NCBI GenBank assembly: GCA_030825115.1
Contig: JAPJQL010000002.1
Span: 62,001-126,000, forward strand
Origin: Lachnospiraceae bacterium
GTDB lineage: Bacteria; Bacillota; Clostridia; Lachnospirales; Lachnospiraceae
Length of the DNA: 64,000 nucleotides
Direction: 5' to 3'
The notes below the pieces were generated by a model that was not told where the DNA came from, did not search any database, and saw only the letters and a program-made list of their open reading frames with translations. A program made the position numbers and the translations under genes. Within the stretch, counting starts at the first letter, position 1, and every line of letters starts with the position of its first letter. Of this stretch, positions 25,116-33,038 are shown one piece after another.

Positions 25116-25823
25116 ATGATAAAAGATCTGTTTGACGTAAAACGCTGGGAGGCTTTTTTCAAGGTACTCCCCACGGAATACATACCAGGATTTATCATGA
25201 CACTGAAAGTAGCGCTGGCAGGACTTCTGCTGGCGCTCGTTCTCGGTGTCATCTTTGGTATGATGTCCACGACGAAAGTAAAAATATTAAATTTCATATC
25301 GAGAGTATACGTGGAATTCTTCCAGAACACGCCGTTGGTTGTGCAGGTCTTCTTCTACTATGCGTGCCTGCCTTATGTCATCGGGGGAAGGGTTTCCAGG
25401 TTCACGCTGGGCGTGATCGGCGTCGGCATCTATCACGGAGCCTACATTTCCGAGGTGATCCGCACCGGTATTGAGGCAGTCCCGAAGGGGCAGTTTGACG
25501 CCGCCTATTCCCAGGGCTTTAACTATCTTCAGACCATGCGCTATATCATCCTGCCGCAGACGATGAAGATGATCCTGCCTCCGCTTACCAACCAGGCGCT
25601 GAACCTGGTTAAAAATACTTCCGTGCTCGCCATGGTTGCCGGCATGGACCTGATGTACCACGCAGACTCCTGGGGCAGCGACCGTGGATACTTTGTACAG
25701 GCATATCTGCCCTGTGCGCTGATGTATTTTTTGATCTGCTTCCCGCTGGCAAGACTGGCCAGATACCTGGAGGTCCGCTCCAAGCGCGTCCCCGTCCCTA
25801 AAAAACGGAAGGAGGTGGCGTAG
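25116..25823 (+). CDS. Amino-acid ABC transporter permease (HisM family), subunit 1
   Basis: 235 residues with about five hydrophobic segments. The coupling-loop region EVIRTGIEAVPKGQFDAAYSQGFN carries the EAA motif of binding-protein-dependent permeases, and FFQNTPLVVQVFF is typical of GltJ/GlnP. The ATG lies 3 bases after the binding-protein stop and the next permease starts directly after its TAG, so translation is tightly coupled. It pairs with subunit 2 to form the channel. Confidence 0.93.
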   Translation: MIKDLFDVKRWEAFFKVLPTEYIPGFIMTLKVALAGLLLALVLGVIFGMMSTTKVKILNFISRVYVEFFQNTPLVVQVFFYYACLPYVIGGRVSRFTLGVIGVGIYHGAYISEVIRTGIEAVPKGQFDAAYSQGFNYLQTMRYIILPQTMKMILPPLTNQALNLVKNTSVLAMVAGMDLMYHADSWGSDRGYFVQAYLPCALMYFLICFPLARLARYLEVRSKRVPVPKKRKEVA

Positions 25824-26486
25824 ATGGCTGAAGTATTAGGACCTATCTTTACAGGCGCGAACTTTTCCTTTATGATGAAGGGACTTTTGCTGACCGTGAT
25901 CATCGCGTTCTGTACCATCATGCTGAGCCTGTTCTTCGGAACGATCATGGCGATGATCCGCCATTTCTGTACCGGGAAGCTTTCCGTCCTCTCCTGGATT
26001 GCCGGAGCTTATATCGAATTTTTCCGGTGTACGCCGAACATCCTGTGGATCCTCTGGATTCGGTTTACGATGCAGGGCGACCCTACTTTGAAGGCAATCT
26101 TTGCCTGTACCCTGTTTACGACGGCAGTAGTCGCTGAGATTGTCCGCGGCGGCCTCAACGGCATCCCGAAAGGACAGTTTGAGAGCGCTGCTTCCCAAGG
26201 GTTCAGCTTTTGGCAGACCATGTTCTACATCGTCCTGCCGCAGACTTACAAGAGCATCATCCCGGCAATGCTCTCCCAGGTCATCACGATCATCAAGGAC
26301 ACCTCTTTTTTGAAGGTTGTCGATATCGCGGAGTTCATGCGTAACAGCTCCATCGTCATGGGGCAGCTCCGCTCGCCGGCACAGATCATCACACTATACG
26401 GCTTTATCGCATTGACCTATTTTGTTATCTGTTTCTCCCTGTCCTGTGCAGTGAGATACTATCAGAAAAAGGTGCGGATTGCTTAA
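25824..26486 (+). CDS. Amino-acid ABC transporter permease (HisM family), subunit 2
   Basis: 220 residues with about five hydrophobic segments, YIEFFRCTPNILWILW, and the EAA-type loop EIVRGGLNGIPKGQFESAASQGFSFWQTM. It is the second half of a heterodimeric channel with the gene just upstream (adjacent stop and start codons, GGAGG within the end of subunit 1). Confidence 0.93.
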   Translation: MAEVLGPIFTGANFSFMMKGLLLTVIIAFCTIMLSLFFGTIMAMIRHFCTGKLSVLSWIAGAYIEFFRCTPNILWILWIRFTMQGDPTLKAIFACTLFTTAVVAEIVRGGLNGIPKGQFESAASQGFSFWQTMFYIVLPQTYKSIIPAMLSQVITIIKDTSFLKVVDIAEFMRNSSIVMGQLRSPAQIITLYGFIALTYFVICFSLSCAVRYYQKKVRIA

Positions 26487-26540
26487 CAGGGACATACGAA
26501 ACAAGAGCAAACCGATCTTGCTCCGAAAGGATGACTGTAA

Positions 26541-27392
26541 ATGTATACATACGCCTGGTATCACTGGATCACCTTTTTCTTTCTTTACTGCTTTTTCGGA
26601 TGGATATTTGAGTCCACATATGTGTCTTTAAAGTCGGGACATTTTGTAAACCGGGGCTTTTTGCGTCTTCCCATGCTGCCGCTCTATGGCACGGGGGCCG
26701 TGATGATGCTGTGGGTGTCTCTTCCGGTAAAAAACAACCTGTTCCTCGTCTATCTGTCGGGCGTCGTGGCCGCCACCATCCTGGAATACGTAACCGGAGC
26801 TGTGATGGAGCGGTTATTCAAGGTGAAGTACTGGGATTACAGTGACCAGAAATACAATCTTCATGGATATATCTGCCTGTCCTCTTCGATTGCATGGGGA
26901 TTTTTGACAATCCTGATGACAGAGGTCATCCATAAGCCGGTAGAACGGTTTGTGCTAGGTCTGAATCCTGCGGTGGAATTTACTTTGATCGGAGCGGTCG
27001 GAGTGATGTTCATCGCCGATTCCATCCAGTCCACCAGAGAGGCCCTTGATCTGGCTCGGGCCCTGGAAGCTATGACCAGAATGCGTGCGGAGCTGGAAGA
27101 GCTGCAGGTCCAGATTGCGCTTTTGAAGGCGGAGGCGGTACAAAAAGCAAACCGTTCCCGCCGTCTGATTACCGAAGCCAGATTCCGCAGGGCTGCCCAC
27201 CAGAAGCCGGTGCTAACTGCAGAGTTCGCGGTATTGAGCGAACGGCTGCGGGAACTGTCAGAAAAACGGCAGAGCCTGACTCACCGCATCGGCACTACCC
27301 GCAGAAGAATCCTGCGGCGTAACCCGGGAGCGACTTCACGCCATTTTGCGGAAGCCCTCAAAGAACTGTGGGATACCATCGATACTCATTAA
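26541..27392 (+). CDS. CmpB-like putative ABC permease (PF06541 type) membrane protein
   Basis: 283 residues. The first half has about five hydrophobic segments and the family's typical blocks: FFLYCFFGWIFESTYVSLK, GHFVNRGFL, PLYGTGAVMML and EYVTGAVMERLFKVKYWDYS. The second half (about 170-283) is a charged coiled-coil rich in Arg, Glu and Gln. Despite the family name no transport role is established. It is preceded by a short gap with GAAAGGATG as ribosome site and ends at the bidirectional terminator; it may be a rider of the transporter operon. Confidence 0.8.
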   Translation: MYTYAWYHWITFFFLYCFFGWIFESTYVSLKSGHFVNRGFLRLPMLPLYGTGAVMMLWVSLPVKNNLFLVYLSGVVAATILEYVTGAVMERLFKVKYWDYSDQKYNLHGYICLSSSIAWGFLTILMTEVIHKPVERFVLGLNPAVEFTLIGAVGVMFIADSIQSTREALDLARALEAMTRMRAELEELQVQIALLKAEAVQKANRSRRLITEARFRRAAHQKPVLTAEFAVLSERLRELSEKRQSLTHRIGTTRRRILRRNPGATSRHFAEALKELWDTIDTH

Positions 27393-27395
27393 AAT

Positions 27396-27421
27396 AAGAC
27401 GGCATATCTTCATGCCGTCTT
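27396..27421. terminator. Bidirectional terminator
   Basis: AAGACGGCAT (27396-27405) and ATGCCGTCTT (27412-27421) with a 6-base loop between convergent genes. The stop codon of the Rrf2 gene lies inside the stem. Confidence 0.85.
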
Positions 27422-27826
27422 AAAAATTCTATTCTCCAAATCTGCAATCGTTACACATTCCATCTGTTCTCTGCAGGTCCTGTCCAGGTCGGCGTACAGC
27501 CCGTCCAACACGCCCGCCATTCCCGATGATATCATACAGCTCATCTCAGGATTGCCGCTCTTCCAGGAGGAAGTGACAAAGGCAGTCTCCAACGTATCTG
27601 CCACCGTCCTGAGGTTGATCTGATCTGCCGGAACGATCAGCAGATATCCGCCTTCCGCTCCTTCCTTCGTCTCCACCAGCCCTGCCTTTTTCAGCCGGGA
27701 CAGGACTTTCCTGACCCTGGTCGGATTTGTACAGATATTTTCTGCCAGCACATCGCTGGACACCACCGTCTTCCTATGGCTCAGAACAACCAGCGCATGT
27801 GTGGCAATTGCAAATTCACTTGTCAT
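27410..27826 (-). CDS. Rrf2-family transcriptional regulator
   Basis: 138 residues. MTSEFAIATHALVVLSHRKTVVSSDVLAENICTNP and RVRKVLSRLKKAGLVETKEGAEGGYLL form the Rrf2 winged helix with its Gly-Gly-Tyr wing. The cysteine trio used by IscR/NsrR for an Fe-S cluster is not evident in normal spacing; single Cys residues occur at C-terminal positions (MSCMIS, RTCREQ). The open frame extends far upstream but only as a shadow of the rhodanese gene; ATG 27826 follows GGGG. It is the last gene of the redox operon and is a good candidate to control the shared promoter elements at 31129 and 32871. Confidence 0.9.
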   Translation of the reverse strand: MTSEFAIATHALVVLSHRKTVVSSDVLAENICTNPTRVRKVLSRLKKAGLVETKEGAEGGYLLIVPADQINLRTVADTLETAFVTSSWKSGNPEMSCMISSGMAGVLDGLYADLDRTCREQMECVTIADLENRIFKTA

Positions 27827-27830
27827 AACT

Positions 27831-28241
27831 CTATTCCCCTTTAACCGTTTCGTAAGTCCAGTCGATAATCCCTCCGAAGTCATACACATTCGTATATCCC
27901 AGCTCCGCCAGCTTCCCGGCCGCCTCTTTGCTGCGGCGTCCGGACCGGCAGTAGACCAGCAGGACGGCATCTTTATCCGGGAGGAGCTCCAACGGCTCTC
28001 CGCCAATCTCCTCATTCGGAAGATTGACTGCATTCGGAATATAACCTTCCGCATATTCCCATGCAGTCCGGACATCCAGAATCGTCACTTCCTTTTCATC
28101 CATCATCTGCTTTGCTTCTTCACCGCTTATCACATGATAAGCGGTGTCTTTTGAAGTTCCGGCTGCCTTTGACCGGAATGAACATCCCGCAAGACCAAAT
28201 GCCATAATCAACCCTATTCCTAATAATACAGCAATTTTCAT
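27831..28241 (-). CDS. Rhodanese-domain lipoprotein
   Basis: 136 residues. MKIAVLLGIGLIMAFGLAGC is a signal peptide with a classical lipobox (LAGC). One rhodanese domain follows, with the active-site loop YCRSGRRSKEAAGKL (catalytic Cys in CRSGRRS). It should sit on the outer face of the membrane and move sulfane sulfur or hold a persulfide. Four bases separate it from the Rrf2 gene, and the CcdA-TlpA gene lies upstream, so extracytoplasmic thiol/sulfur chemistry is the shared theme. Confidence 0.92.
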   Translation of the reverse strand: MKIAVLLGIGLIMAFGLAGCSFRSKAAGTSKDTAYHVISGEEAKQMMDEKEVTILDVRTAWEYAEGYIPNAVNLPNEEIGGEPLELLPDKDAVLLVYCRSGRRSKEAAGKLAELGYTNVYDFGGIIDWTYETVKGE

Positions 28242-28286
28242 GTTTTTTCACCAACTTTTTACATTTTTCTCCACGGACTATAGAGC

Positions 28287-29651
28287 TCAGTTCCGTTTTC
28301 CCGACATCGTCTGCTGTACGATGCTCTTCATCATATCGCCGCTCAGAGAGCCGCTCACATAGCCGAACACATTTCCGTCCCGGTCGATCATAAACGTCGT
28401 CGGATATGAGAACACGCCGTAATTCATAAACTGTTCTCCTGTCGTATCCATAAGCACCGGATATGTGTATCCATTCTCTTCCAGGAACTGCTTTACGCCT
28501 TCCTCGGATTTTTCTCCTCCGATATTGGGAGATGCGATCCCGAGAACGATCAGGGCATCCTCGCCTTCTGTGTCATATTCCTCATAAAGTTTCTGGATAT
28601 CCGGCATCTCCGCCCGACATGGAGGACACCAGGTCGCCCAGAAATTCAGAAACACGGTTTTGCCTTTGTAATCTGATAACGTGTGGGTGTTGCCGTATTG
28701 GTCTGTCAGCGTAAAATCTATCGCGGGAGGAAGTCCGCTCATCGTCTCTTCTGCCGCAGGGTCTGCCTCTGTTGCAGCCGTGGTTTCCCCGGGATCTGCC
28801 GCCTCTGACTCCTGACCGGATTCCTCCGGCAACGCTACCTCATCTGACTCCGCGGATGCCTCTGCCTCTTTCGCCTTCTCTGTGTCCGGAACCCCGGACT
28901 CCTGTACCGTCGGCTGCGTGGTCAGTTCAGAGAGATAACCGGTGACAGAATTCATCTTTCCGGTAAACATCATGACACCCATGACCATCATAAGGATCCC
29001 GCCGATTTTTACCGTATATTTTACAACGCCTTTATGCTTCTTAAACAGTTCCAGCAGCGTAGTCGTAAACAGGCCGACTGCCAGGAAGGGAAGCACAAAG
29101 CCCAGCGTATAAACTCCGATCAGGACAAAGCCCATCGTAGTCGTGCTTGCAGATGCCGTCATCAGCAGGACGCTGGCAAGCACAGGACCGACACACGGCG
29201 TCCAGGCAAAGCTGAAGGTAAAGCCCATCAGCAGCGCCGTGACCGGAGACATCGCCAGTTTATCCAGATTCAACGGCAGGCGGCGCTCCTTTCCAAGCAT
29301 ATCGGAACTTCCGAGCGCCCCCAGCTGATACAGGCCAAACAGGAATACGATCGCCCCGCCGATCCTGGCAAACAGAAGCTGATTGCTCTTAAAAAACCCG
29401 CCCAGCGCCGAAAATCCAAAGCCCAGCGCAAAAAATGCAAAGCTGACGCCGACGACAAAAAACAGGGTGTGGAGGATAACCTTGCTTTTCTGATACACTA
29501 CCTTCCCATCTTCCGTCTTCCTGGCGGTCCCGCCTGACAGATAGCTGATATAGATCGGTATCAGCGGAAATACGCAGGGCGAGAAAAAGCTGACAAGCCC
29601 CTGCAGGAACACGGTAAACACCGGTACGCTCACATCAAATGAAAATCCCAT
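28287..29651 (-). CDS. CcdA-TlpA fusion thiol:disulfide protein
   Basis: 454 residues. Residues 1-230 are a CcdA/DsbD-type membrane domain with about six helices and the two redox Cys regions (FFSPCVFPLIP and FAWTPCVGPVL). An acidic Ala/Glu/Ser-rich linker (about 245-310) leads to a thioredoxin-like TlpA/ResA domain with WATWCPPCRAEMPD. CcdA passes electrons from cytoplasmic thioredoxin across the membrane; having the acceptor thioredoxin fused makes a one-protein relay. It lies in the same operon as a flavin disulfide reductase and a secreted rhodanese. Confidence 0.94.
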   Translation of the reverse strand: MGFSFDVSVPVFTVFLQGLVSFFSPCVFPLIPIYISYLSGGTARKTEDGKVVYQKSKVILHTLFFVVGVSFAFFALGFGFSALGGFFKSNQLLFARIGGAIVFLFGLYQLGALGSSDMLGKERRLPLNLDKLAMSPVTALLMGFTFSFAWTPCVGPVLASVLLMTASASTTTMGFVLIGVYTLGFVLPFLAVGLFTTTLLELFKKHKGVVKYTVKIGGILMMVMGVMMFTGKMNSVTGYLSELTTQPTVQESGVPDTEKAKEAEASAESDEVALPEESGQESEAADPGETTAATEADPAAEETMSGLPPAIDFTLTDQYGNTHTLSDYKGKTVFLNFWATWCPPCRAEMPDIQKLYEEYDTEGEDALIVLGIASPNIGGEKSEEGVKQFLEENGYTYPVLMDTTGEQFMNYGVFSYPTTFMIDRDGNVFGYVSGSLSGDMMKSIVQQTMSGKRN

Positions 29652-29692
29652 ATAATTACTCCTATTCTCTCACAATTTTGTCATTTTATCAG

Positions 29693-31069
29693 TTATACCT
29701 GGAATAGATCGTTAAACGATTCGCTCATGGTCGGATGGGTATAGATGGCATCGCGAAGCACCGTATAGGGAAGTTTCGCATCCATTGCAAGCTTGACCAG
29801 GTTGATCATCTCATGGGCTTCATCACAGAACAGATGCGCCCCCAGGATCAGATCGGTCTCCTCGTCGATGACCACTTTGAGCAGTCCGGTCAGCTGTCCG
29901 GTCACCCGGGCTTTCGGGATGACCGCCACCATCAGCTTCCCGACTTTCACGCGGTATCCCCTGTCTGACGCCTCCCGTTCGCTCATCCCCACACGGGAGA
30001 ATGGAGGATTTAAGAATACGCTGTAAGGCACTGCCCCGCGCTCCTTTAACGTATAGCTGCCGTCTCCCAGCACTGCTGATTGTACAATCCGGTAATCGTC
30101 AAGGGAAAGGTAGGTAAACTGCAGCCCTCCGGTCACATCGCCCATCGCATAGATATGGGGAACGGTCGTCCTCATGGAATCATCCACGATCACGCCTCCT
30201 CTGGCATTCAGCTCCACCCCCGCATTCTCAAGCCCCAGCCCGGCGGTGTTTGGCCTTCTTCCGGCTGCCACCAGGATCGCATCCGCCTCCAGGCGTATCG
30301 TCCGCTCTCCCTCCTTCACGGTGAGCACCGCACACTGACCGGAATCCTCTGCGGAAAGCACCTCAATGCCTGTCATGACGGTGATATCCCTGTCTGTCAT
30401 ACTTTTCAGGACAGCCCCGGCGATTTCCTCATCTTCTCTTGGCAGGAACTTCTTCCCATCCTGCAAGATTGTGACCTTACTGCCAAAATCTGCATATATG
30501 GATGCAAATTCGATTCCAATATATCCGCCCCCGATGATCGCCAGCCTTTTGGGAAGCTGTTTCAAATCCATCAGCTGGTCGCTGGTATATGCATATGGAT
30601 TCTCTTTTAATCCATCGATCGGCGGAATCACCGGCAGCGCTCCCGTATTCAGGAAAATGGAATCTGCTTCCAAAATCTCCGTCCCCGTCTCTGAAACCAC
30701 CTCCACCTCGTGGGGAGCCGTCAGTCTCGCCCTGCCGGTGATGACGGTGACATTCGGATTTAAAACTGCCTTTTCAAAGTTTTTCGCTCTCAGTGTTCCG
30801 GTCAGCTCTTCCTTGCCGGATATCGCCTCCCGGTATGCCGCCGACCGTTCTTCAAAACTGCCTCCGGTCATTGACACCTGTCTCGCCTGAAGCACCAGAT
30901 ACTTGGTCGGGATACAGCCAACGTTGATACAGGTTCCGCCATACATCCCTGACGACTGTTCCACCAGCGCCACCTTCTTCCCGGCTGCGCTCAGTGTTCC
31001 TGCAAGGGTCTTTCCGCCTTTTCCAAAGCCAATGATAACTGCCTCGTAATGATTCCTGTTCACGTTCAT
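29693..31069 (-). CDS. FAD-dependent pyridine nucleotide-disulfide oxidoreductase (RclA/MerA-like)
   Basis: 458 residues. FAD motif IGFGKGGKTLAGTL, redox-active GGTCINVGCIPTK, NAD(P)H motif IIGGGYIGIEFASIYADFG, the second FAD block IYAMGDVTGG and the C-terminal HPTMSESFNDLF dimerisation segment show a complete class I flavoprotein disulfide reductase. The divergence from glutathione and lipoamide reductases and the absence of an N-terminal HMA domain make it RclA-like. ATG 31069 follows GGAGGG. It heads the redox operon with a consensus promoter and several dyads. Confidence 0.92.
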   Translation of the reverse strand: MNVNRNHYEAVIIGFGKGGKTLAGTLSAAGKKVALVEQSSGMYGGTCINVGCIPTKYLVLQARQVSMTGGSFEERSAAYREAISGKEELTGTLRAKNFEKAVLNPNVTVITGRARLTAPHEVEVVSETGTEILEADSIFLNTGALPVIPPIDGLKENPYAYTSDQLMDLKQLPKRLAIIGGGYIGIEFASIYADFGSKVTILQDGKKFLPREDEEIAGAVLKSMTDRDITVMTGIEVLSAEDSGQCAVLTVKEGERTIRLEADAILVAAGRRPNTAGLGLENAGVELNARGGVIVDDSMRTTVPHIYAMGDVTGGLQFTYLSLDDYRIVQSAVLGDGSYTLKERGAVPYSVFLNPPFSRVGMSEREASDRGYRVKVGKLMVAVIPKARVTGQLTGLLKVVIDEETDLILGAHLFCDEAHEMINLVKLAMDAKLPYTVLRDAIYTHPTMSESFNDLFQV

Positions 31070-31086
31070 GATTTCCCTCCATCGCT

Positions 31087-31134
31087 TCACAAATTTTCAA
31101 TCTGTGACTTTAAAACTCACAGTTTGTACTGTGA
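31087..31134. promoter_or_regulatory. TCACA/TGTGA dyad array over the redox start site
   Basis: A perfect 7-bp-arm palindrome TCACAGTTTGTACTGTGA (31117-31134) touches the -10 box and covers the likely start site. A second TCACA...TGTGA pair spans 31087-31107. Together they give alternating half-sites at 31087, 31103, 31117 and 31130, a typical repressor layout. Confidence 0.6.
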
Positions 31135-31151
31135 TATTAGCAGATACAGTT
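31129..31151 (-). promoter_or_regulatory. 23-bp promoter element shared with vanW (copy 1)
   Basis: On the minus strand this reads AACTGTATCTG, one variable base, TA, one variable base, TATCACAG. It matches the copy at 32871-32893 in 21 of 23 positions and lies at the same place relative to the -35 and -10 boxes. Confidence 0.7.
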
Positions 31152-31162
31152 CCATCTGTCAA
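31134..31162 (-). promoter_or_regulatory. Promoter of the redox operon
   Basis: TTGACA (31157-31162), 17-bp spacer, TAATAT (31134-31139) on the minus strand, just past the vanW stop codon. Confidence 0.88.
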
Positions 31163-31167
31163 CAGGT

Positions 31168-31184
31168 TTTACAAAAATTGTAAA
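31168..31184. promoter_or_regulatory. Palindrome upstream of the redox promoter
   Basis: TTTACAAAAATTGTAAA has perfect 7-bp arms and a 3-base centre, 5 bases upstream of the -35 box and directly after the vanW stop. It may be an operator, or the remnant of a weak terminator. Confidence 0.5.
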
Positions 31185-32822
31185 TTAATTCTCCGGATCG
31201 GTCGGCACGATCGGAATCTCTGTCACCGGAACCGGCTGGGACGGCAGCGCTCCTGCCTGTCCCTCCCCTGCCGCAGCGGTGGTCTCCGTCCCTGCTTCCG
31301 TCGTCTGGGACCCTTCACCGCCAGCCCCTTCTGCCTCGGCGTTATTTTCTGTCCCGGCGGTCTCTGTACCGGTAAGCTCTGCCCCGGCGGACTCTCCCGC
31401 TTCTGCCGTTTCCTCTGTCATGACCGTGGTATTTCTCTTGATCTGTGCCGGCTTTGCCTTATAGGTGCTGTTATGGAGCGGCTCTTCTTTTACAACCGTC
31501 CCATTCTTTGTATAAACGCGGTATGATTTCCAGACGGACCCCTTCTGTGCCTGCTCCACAACTTTTTCCGTTCCGTACGGGAGACTGGGATCTTCCTCAT
31601 AGACGGGCTCCGGCGGCTCCACATCCCTTATCTTTTCGGAACGGATGCTGACTTTCATCCCTTCCTCCAGCGCCGGGATTCCGACAACGGAGATTTTAAG
31701 TTCCAGCCCCTGGACGGATGCGCGCAGTACGATCGGGTCCTCCGTTGTATTCTTGAACTTCAGATCCGGTCCTGCATAACCGTCAAAGCTGACCATGGCA
31801 TCCTGCCCCTTTTCCACGTAAGAAGGCGCAAAACTGTGGGCATTGCGCTCCGTCGTCTTAAAACCGGACTCGATGATGGAGTGGTAGAGGGTCGTCGAAA
31901 CCTGGCAGACGCCTCCGCCCGGTTCCTCGATCAGCACGCCGTTGCGGTACGCCCCTGCCGGCTGATATCCCTTTTCGCTGGTCCTGTTCCCCGTCGTCGT
32001 GTTAAAAGAAAATTCCTCCCCCGGCTGCAGGATCTTTCCGTTGATCGCATCTGCCGCCAGCTTTACATTCTGGTTCCGGTTCGCATTGTTGGTCAGCTTC
32101 GTGGTAAACGTCCCGATCACCCGATATAATTCCTTCGTCTCTGTCCTGCTGCGCTCTGCCCTGGCCTCGGCAAACACAGCCTCCACCGGTGTACTGTAAT
32201 CACGTGACCGGATCCGCTCCATAAGAGCCTCCGACAGCCGCTGCTGCGCCAGCGTCTGCCCGTCCTGTTCATTCGAATATTCATAAGTCCCGGTCGCCTT
32301 GTCAAAGGAGACCAGTTTGGAATTGACCGGACTCTTATCCCATGTCGCTGCAAGGGAAGAAACCTGTTCATCGATCCTTTCCCTGATCCTCTGTTCATCC
32401 AGTTCCAGAGCCTGACCGACGCCCGGCTGGGTATATATCTGTTCAAGAAGCCTCTGAATCTCCCCATCTACCGGATTTTCGACGGTCACAACCTCCTCAC
32501 CGGCCTTTACCTCCAACGTCCCGGAAAGTGCTTCCCGCAGCTTTGTCCTGGCTTCTTCCAAAGTCAGGCCGGTGATATCGATACCTCCCACCGATCCCTC
32601 TGCGGTCTGTATTCCATCCACCGGTATCGTGATGCTCTCCTCGGAAATACTGCTTTCTACCACCTCTTTCTGGTTCCCTGCCTCAGCTTTCTCCTGTTTC
32701 TGCCACAAAAGTACGCTGACACATAATATTGCCGCCGCAATTCCGGCGGTTCCAATCAGGATGGCGCGATTTCTCTTTCTGCGCATCCTGGCTTTTCTTC
32801 TGCTTACACTGTTTCTTTCCAC
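31185..32822 (-). CDS. VanW/G5-domain cell-surface protein (YoaR-like)
   Basis: 545 residues. A basic cytoplasmic N-terminus is followed by one membrane helix (AILIGTAGIAAAILCVSVLLW), a peptidoglycan-binding-like region, the VanW domain (GEEFSFNTTTGNRTSEKGYQ to VSTTLYHSIIESGFKTTERNAHS), a G5-type domain (about 400-470) and a low-complexity Glu/Thr/Gly tail. It is likely anchored in the membrane and faces the cell wall; its biochemical role is unknown. The start is GTG with GAAGGGAAG 8 bases upstream. Its promoter shares a 23-bp element with the redox operon promoter, so the two are probably co-regulated. Confidence 0.9.
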   Translation of the reverse strand: MERNSVSRRKARMRRKRNRAILIGTAGIAAAILCVSVLLWQKQEKAEAGNQKEVVESSISEESITIPVDGIQTAEGSVGGIDITGLTLEEARTKLREALSGTLEVKAGEEVVTVENPVDGEIQRLLEQIYTQPGVGQALELDEQRIRERIDEQVSSLAATWDKSPVNSKLVSFDKATGTYEYSNEQDGQTLAQQRLSEALMERIRSRDYSTPVEAVFAEARAERSRTETKELYRVIGTFTTKLTNNANRNQNVKLAADAINGKILQPGEEFSFNTTTGNRTSEKGYQPAGAYRNGVLIEEPGGGVCQVSTTLYHSIIESGFKTTERNAHSFAPSYVEKGQDAMVSFDGYAGPDLKFKNTTEDPIVLRASVQGLELKISVVGIPALEEGMKVSIRSEKIRDVEPPEPVYEEDPSLPYGTEKVVEQAQKGSVWKSYRVYTKNGTVVKEEPLHNSTYKAKPAQIKRNTTVMTEETAEAGESAGAELTGTETAGTENNAEAEGAGGEGSQTTEAGTETTAAAGEGQAGALPSQPVPVTEIPIVPTDPEN

Positions 32823-32870
32823 TATGATGACTTCCCTTCTGTCTTCCTGAAAATATGATTCCCCTACAAT

Positions 32871-32893
32871 CTGTGATAATATCAGATACAGTT
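32871..32893 (-). promoter_or_regulatory. 23-bp promoter element shared with the redox operon (copy 2)
   Basis: Minus-strand AACTGTATCTG and TATCACAG blocks as in copy 1 at 31129-31151, with two differing bases in between. This copy contains the perfect small palindrome TGATATTATCA over the -10 box. Confidence 0.7.
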
Positions 32894-32904
32894 AATTTTG
32901 TCAA
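32876..32904 (-). promoter_or_regulatory. Promoter of vanW-like gene
   Basis: TTGACA (32899-32904), 17-bp spacer, TATTAT (32876-32881) on the minus strand. Confidence 0.88.
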
Positions 32905-33038
32905 CCGCCCAACTCATATTTCATACTATTTTAATAGGTTTTTAAACATTATTCTGTGGCGGTTCATGCTTGAATATGATAAAATAGCAGCATACAGAAA
33001 CCTGATCGTTATCAGGGCTAAGAAAGGAATCGTATGTT

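Noticed and set aside
27827..28075. N-terminal 83-codon extension of the Rrf2 regulator frame
   Set aside because: It lies within the rhodanese gene in another frame; the real start is at 27826 where the Rrf2 domain begins.
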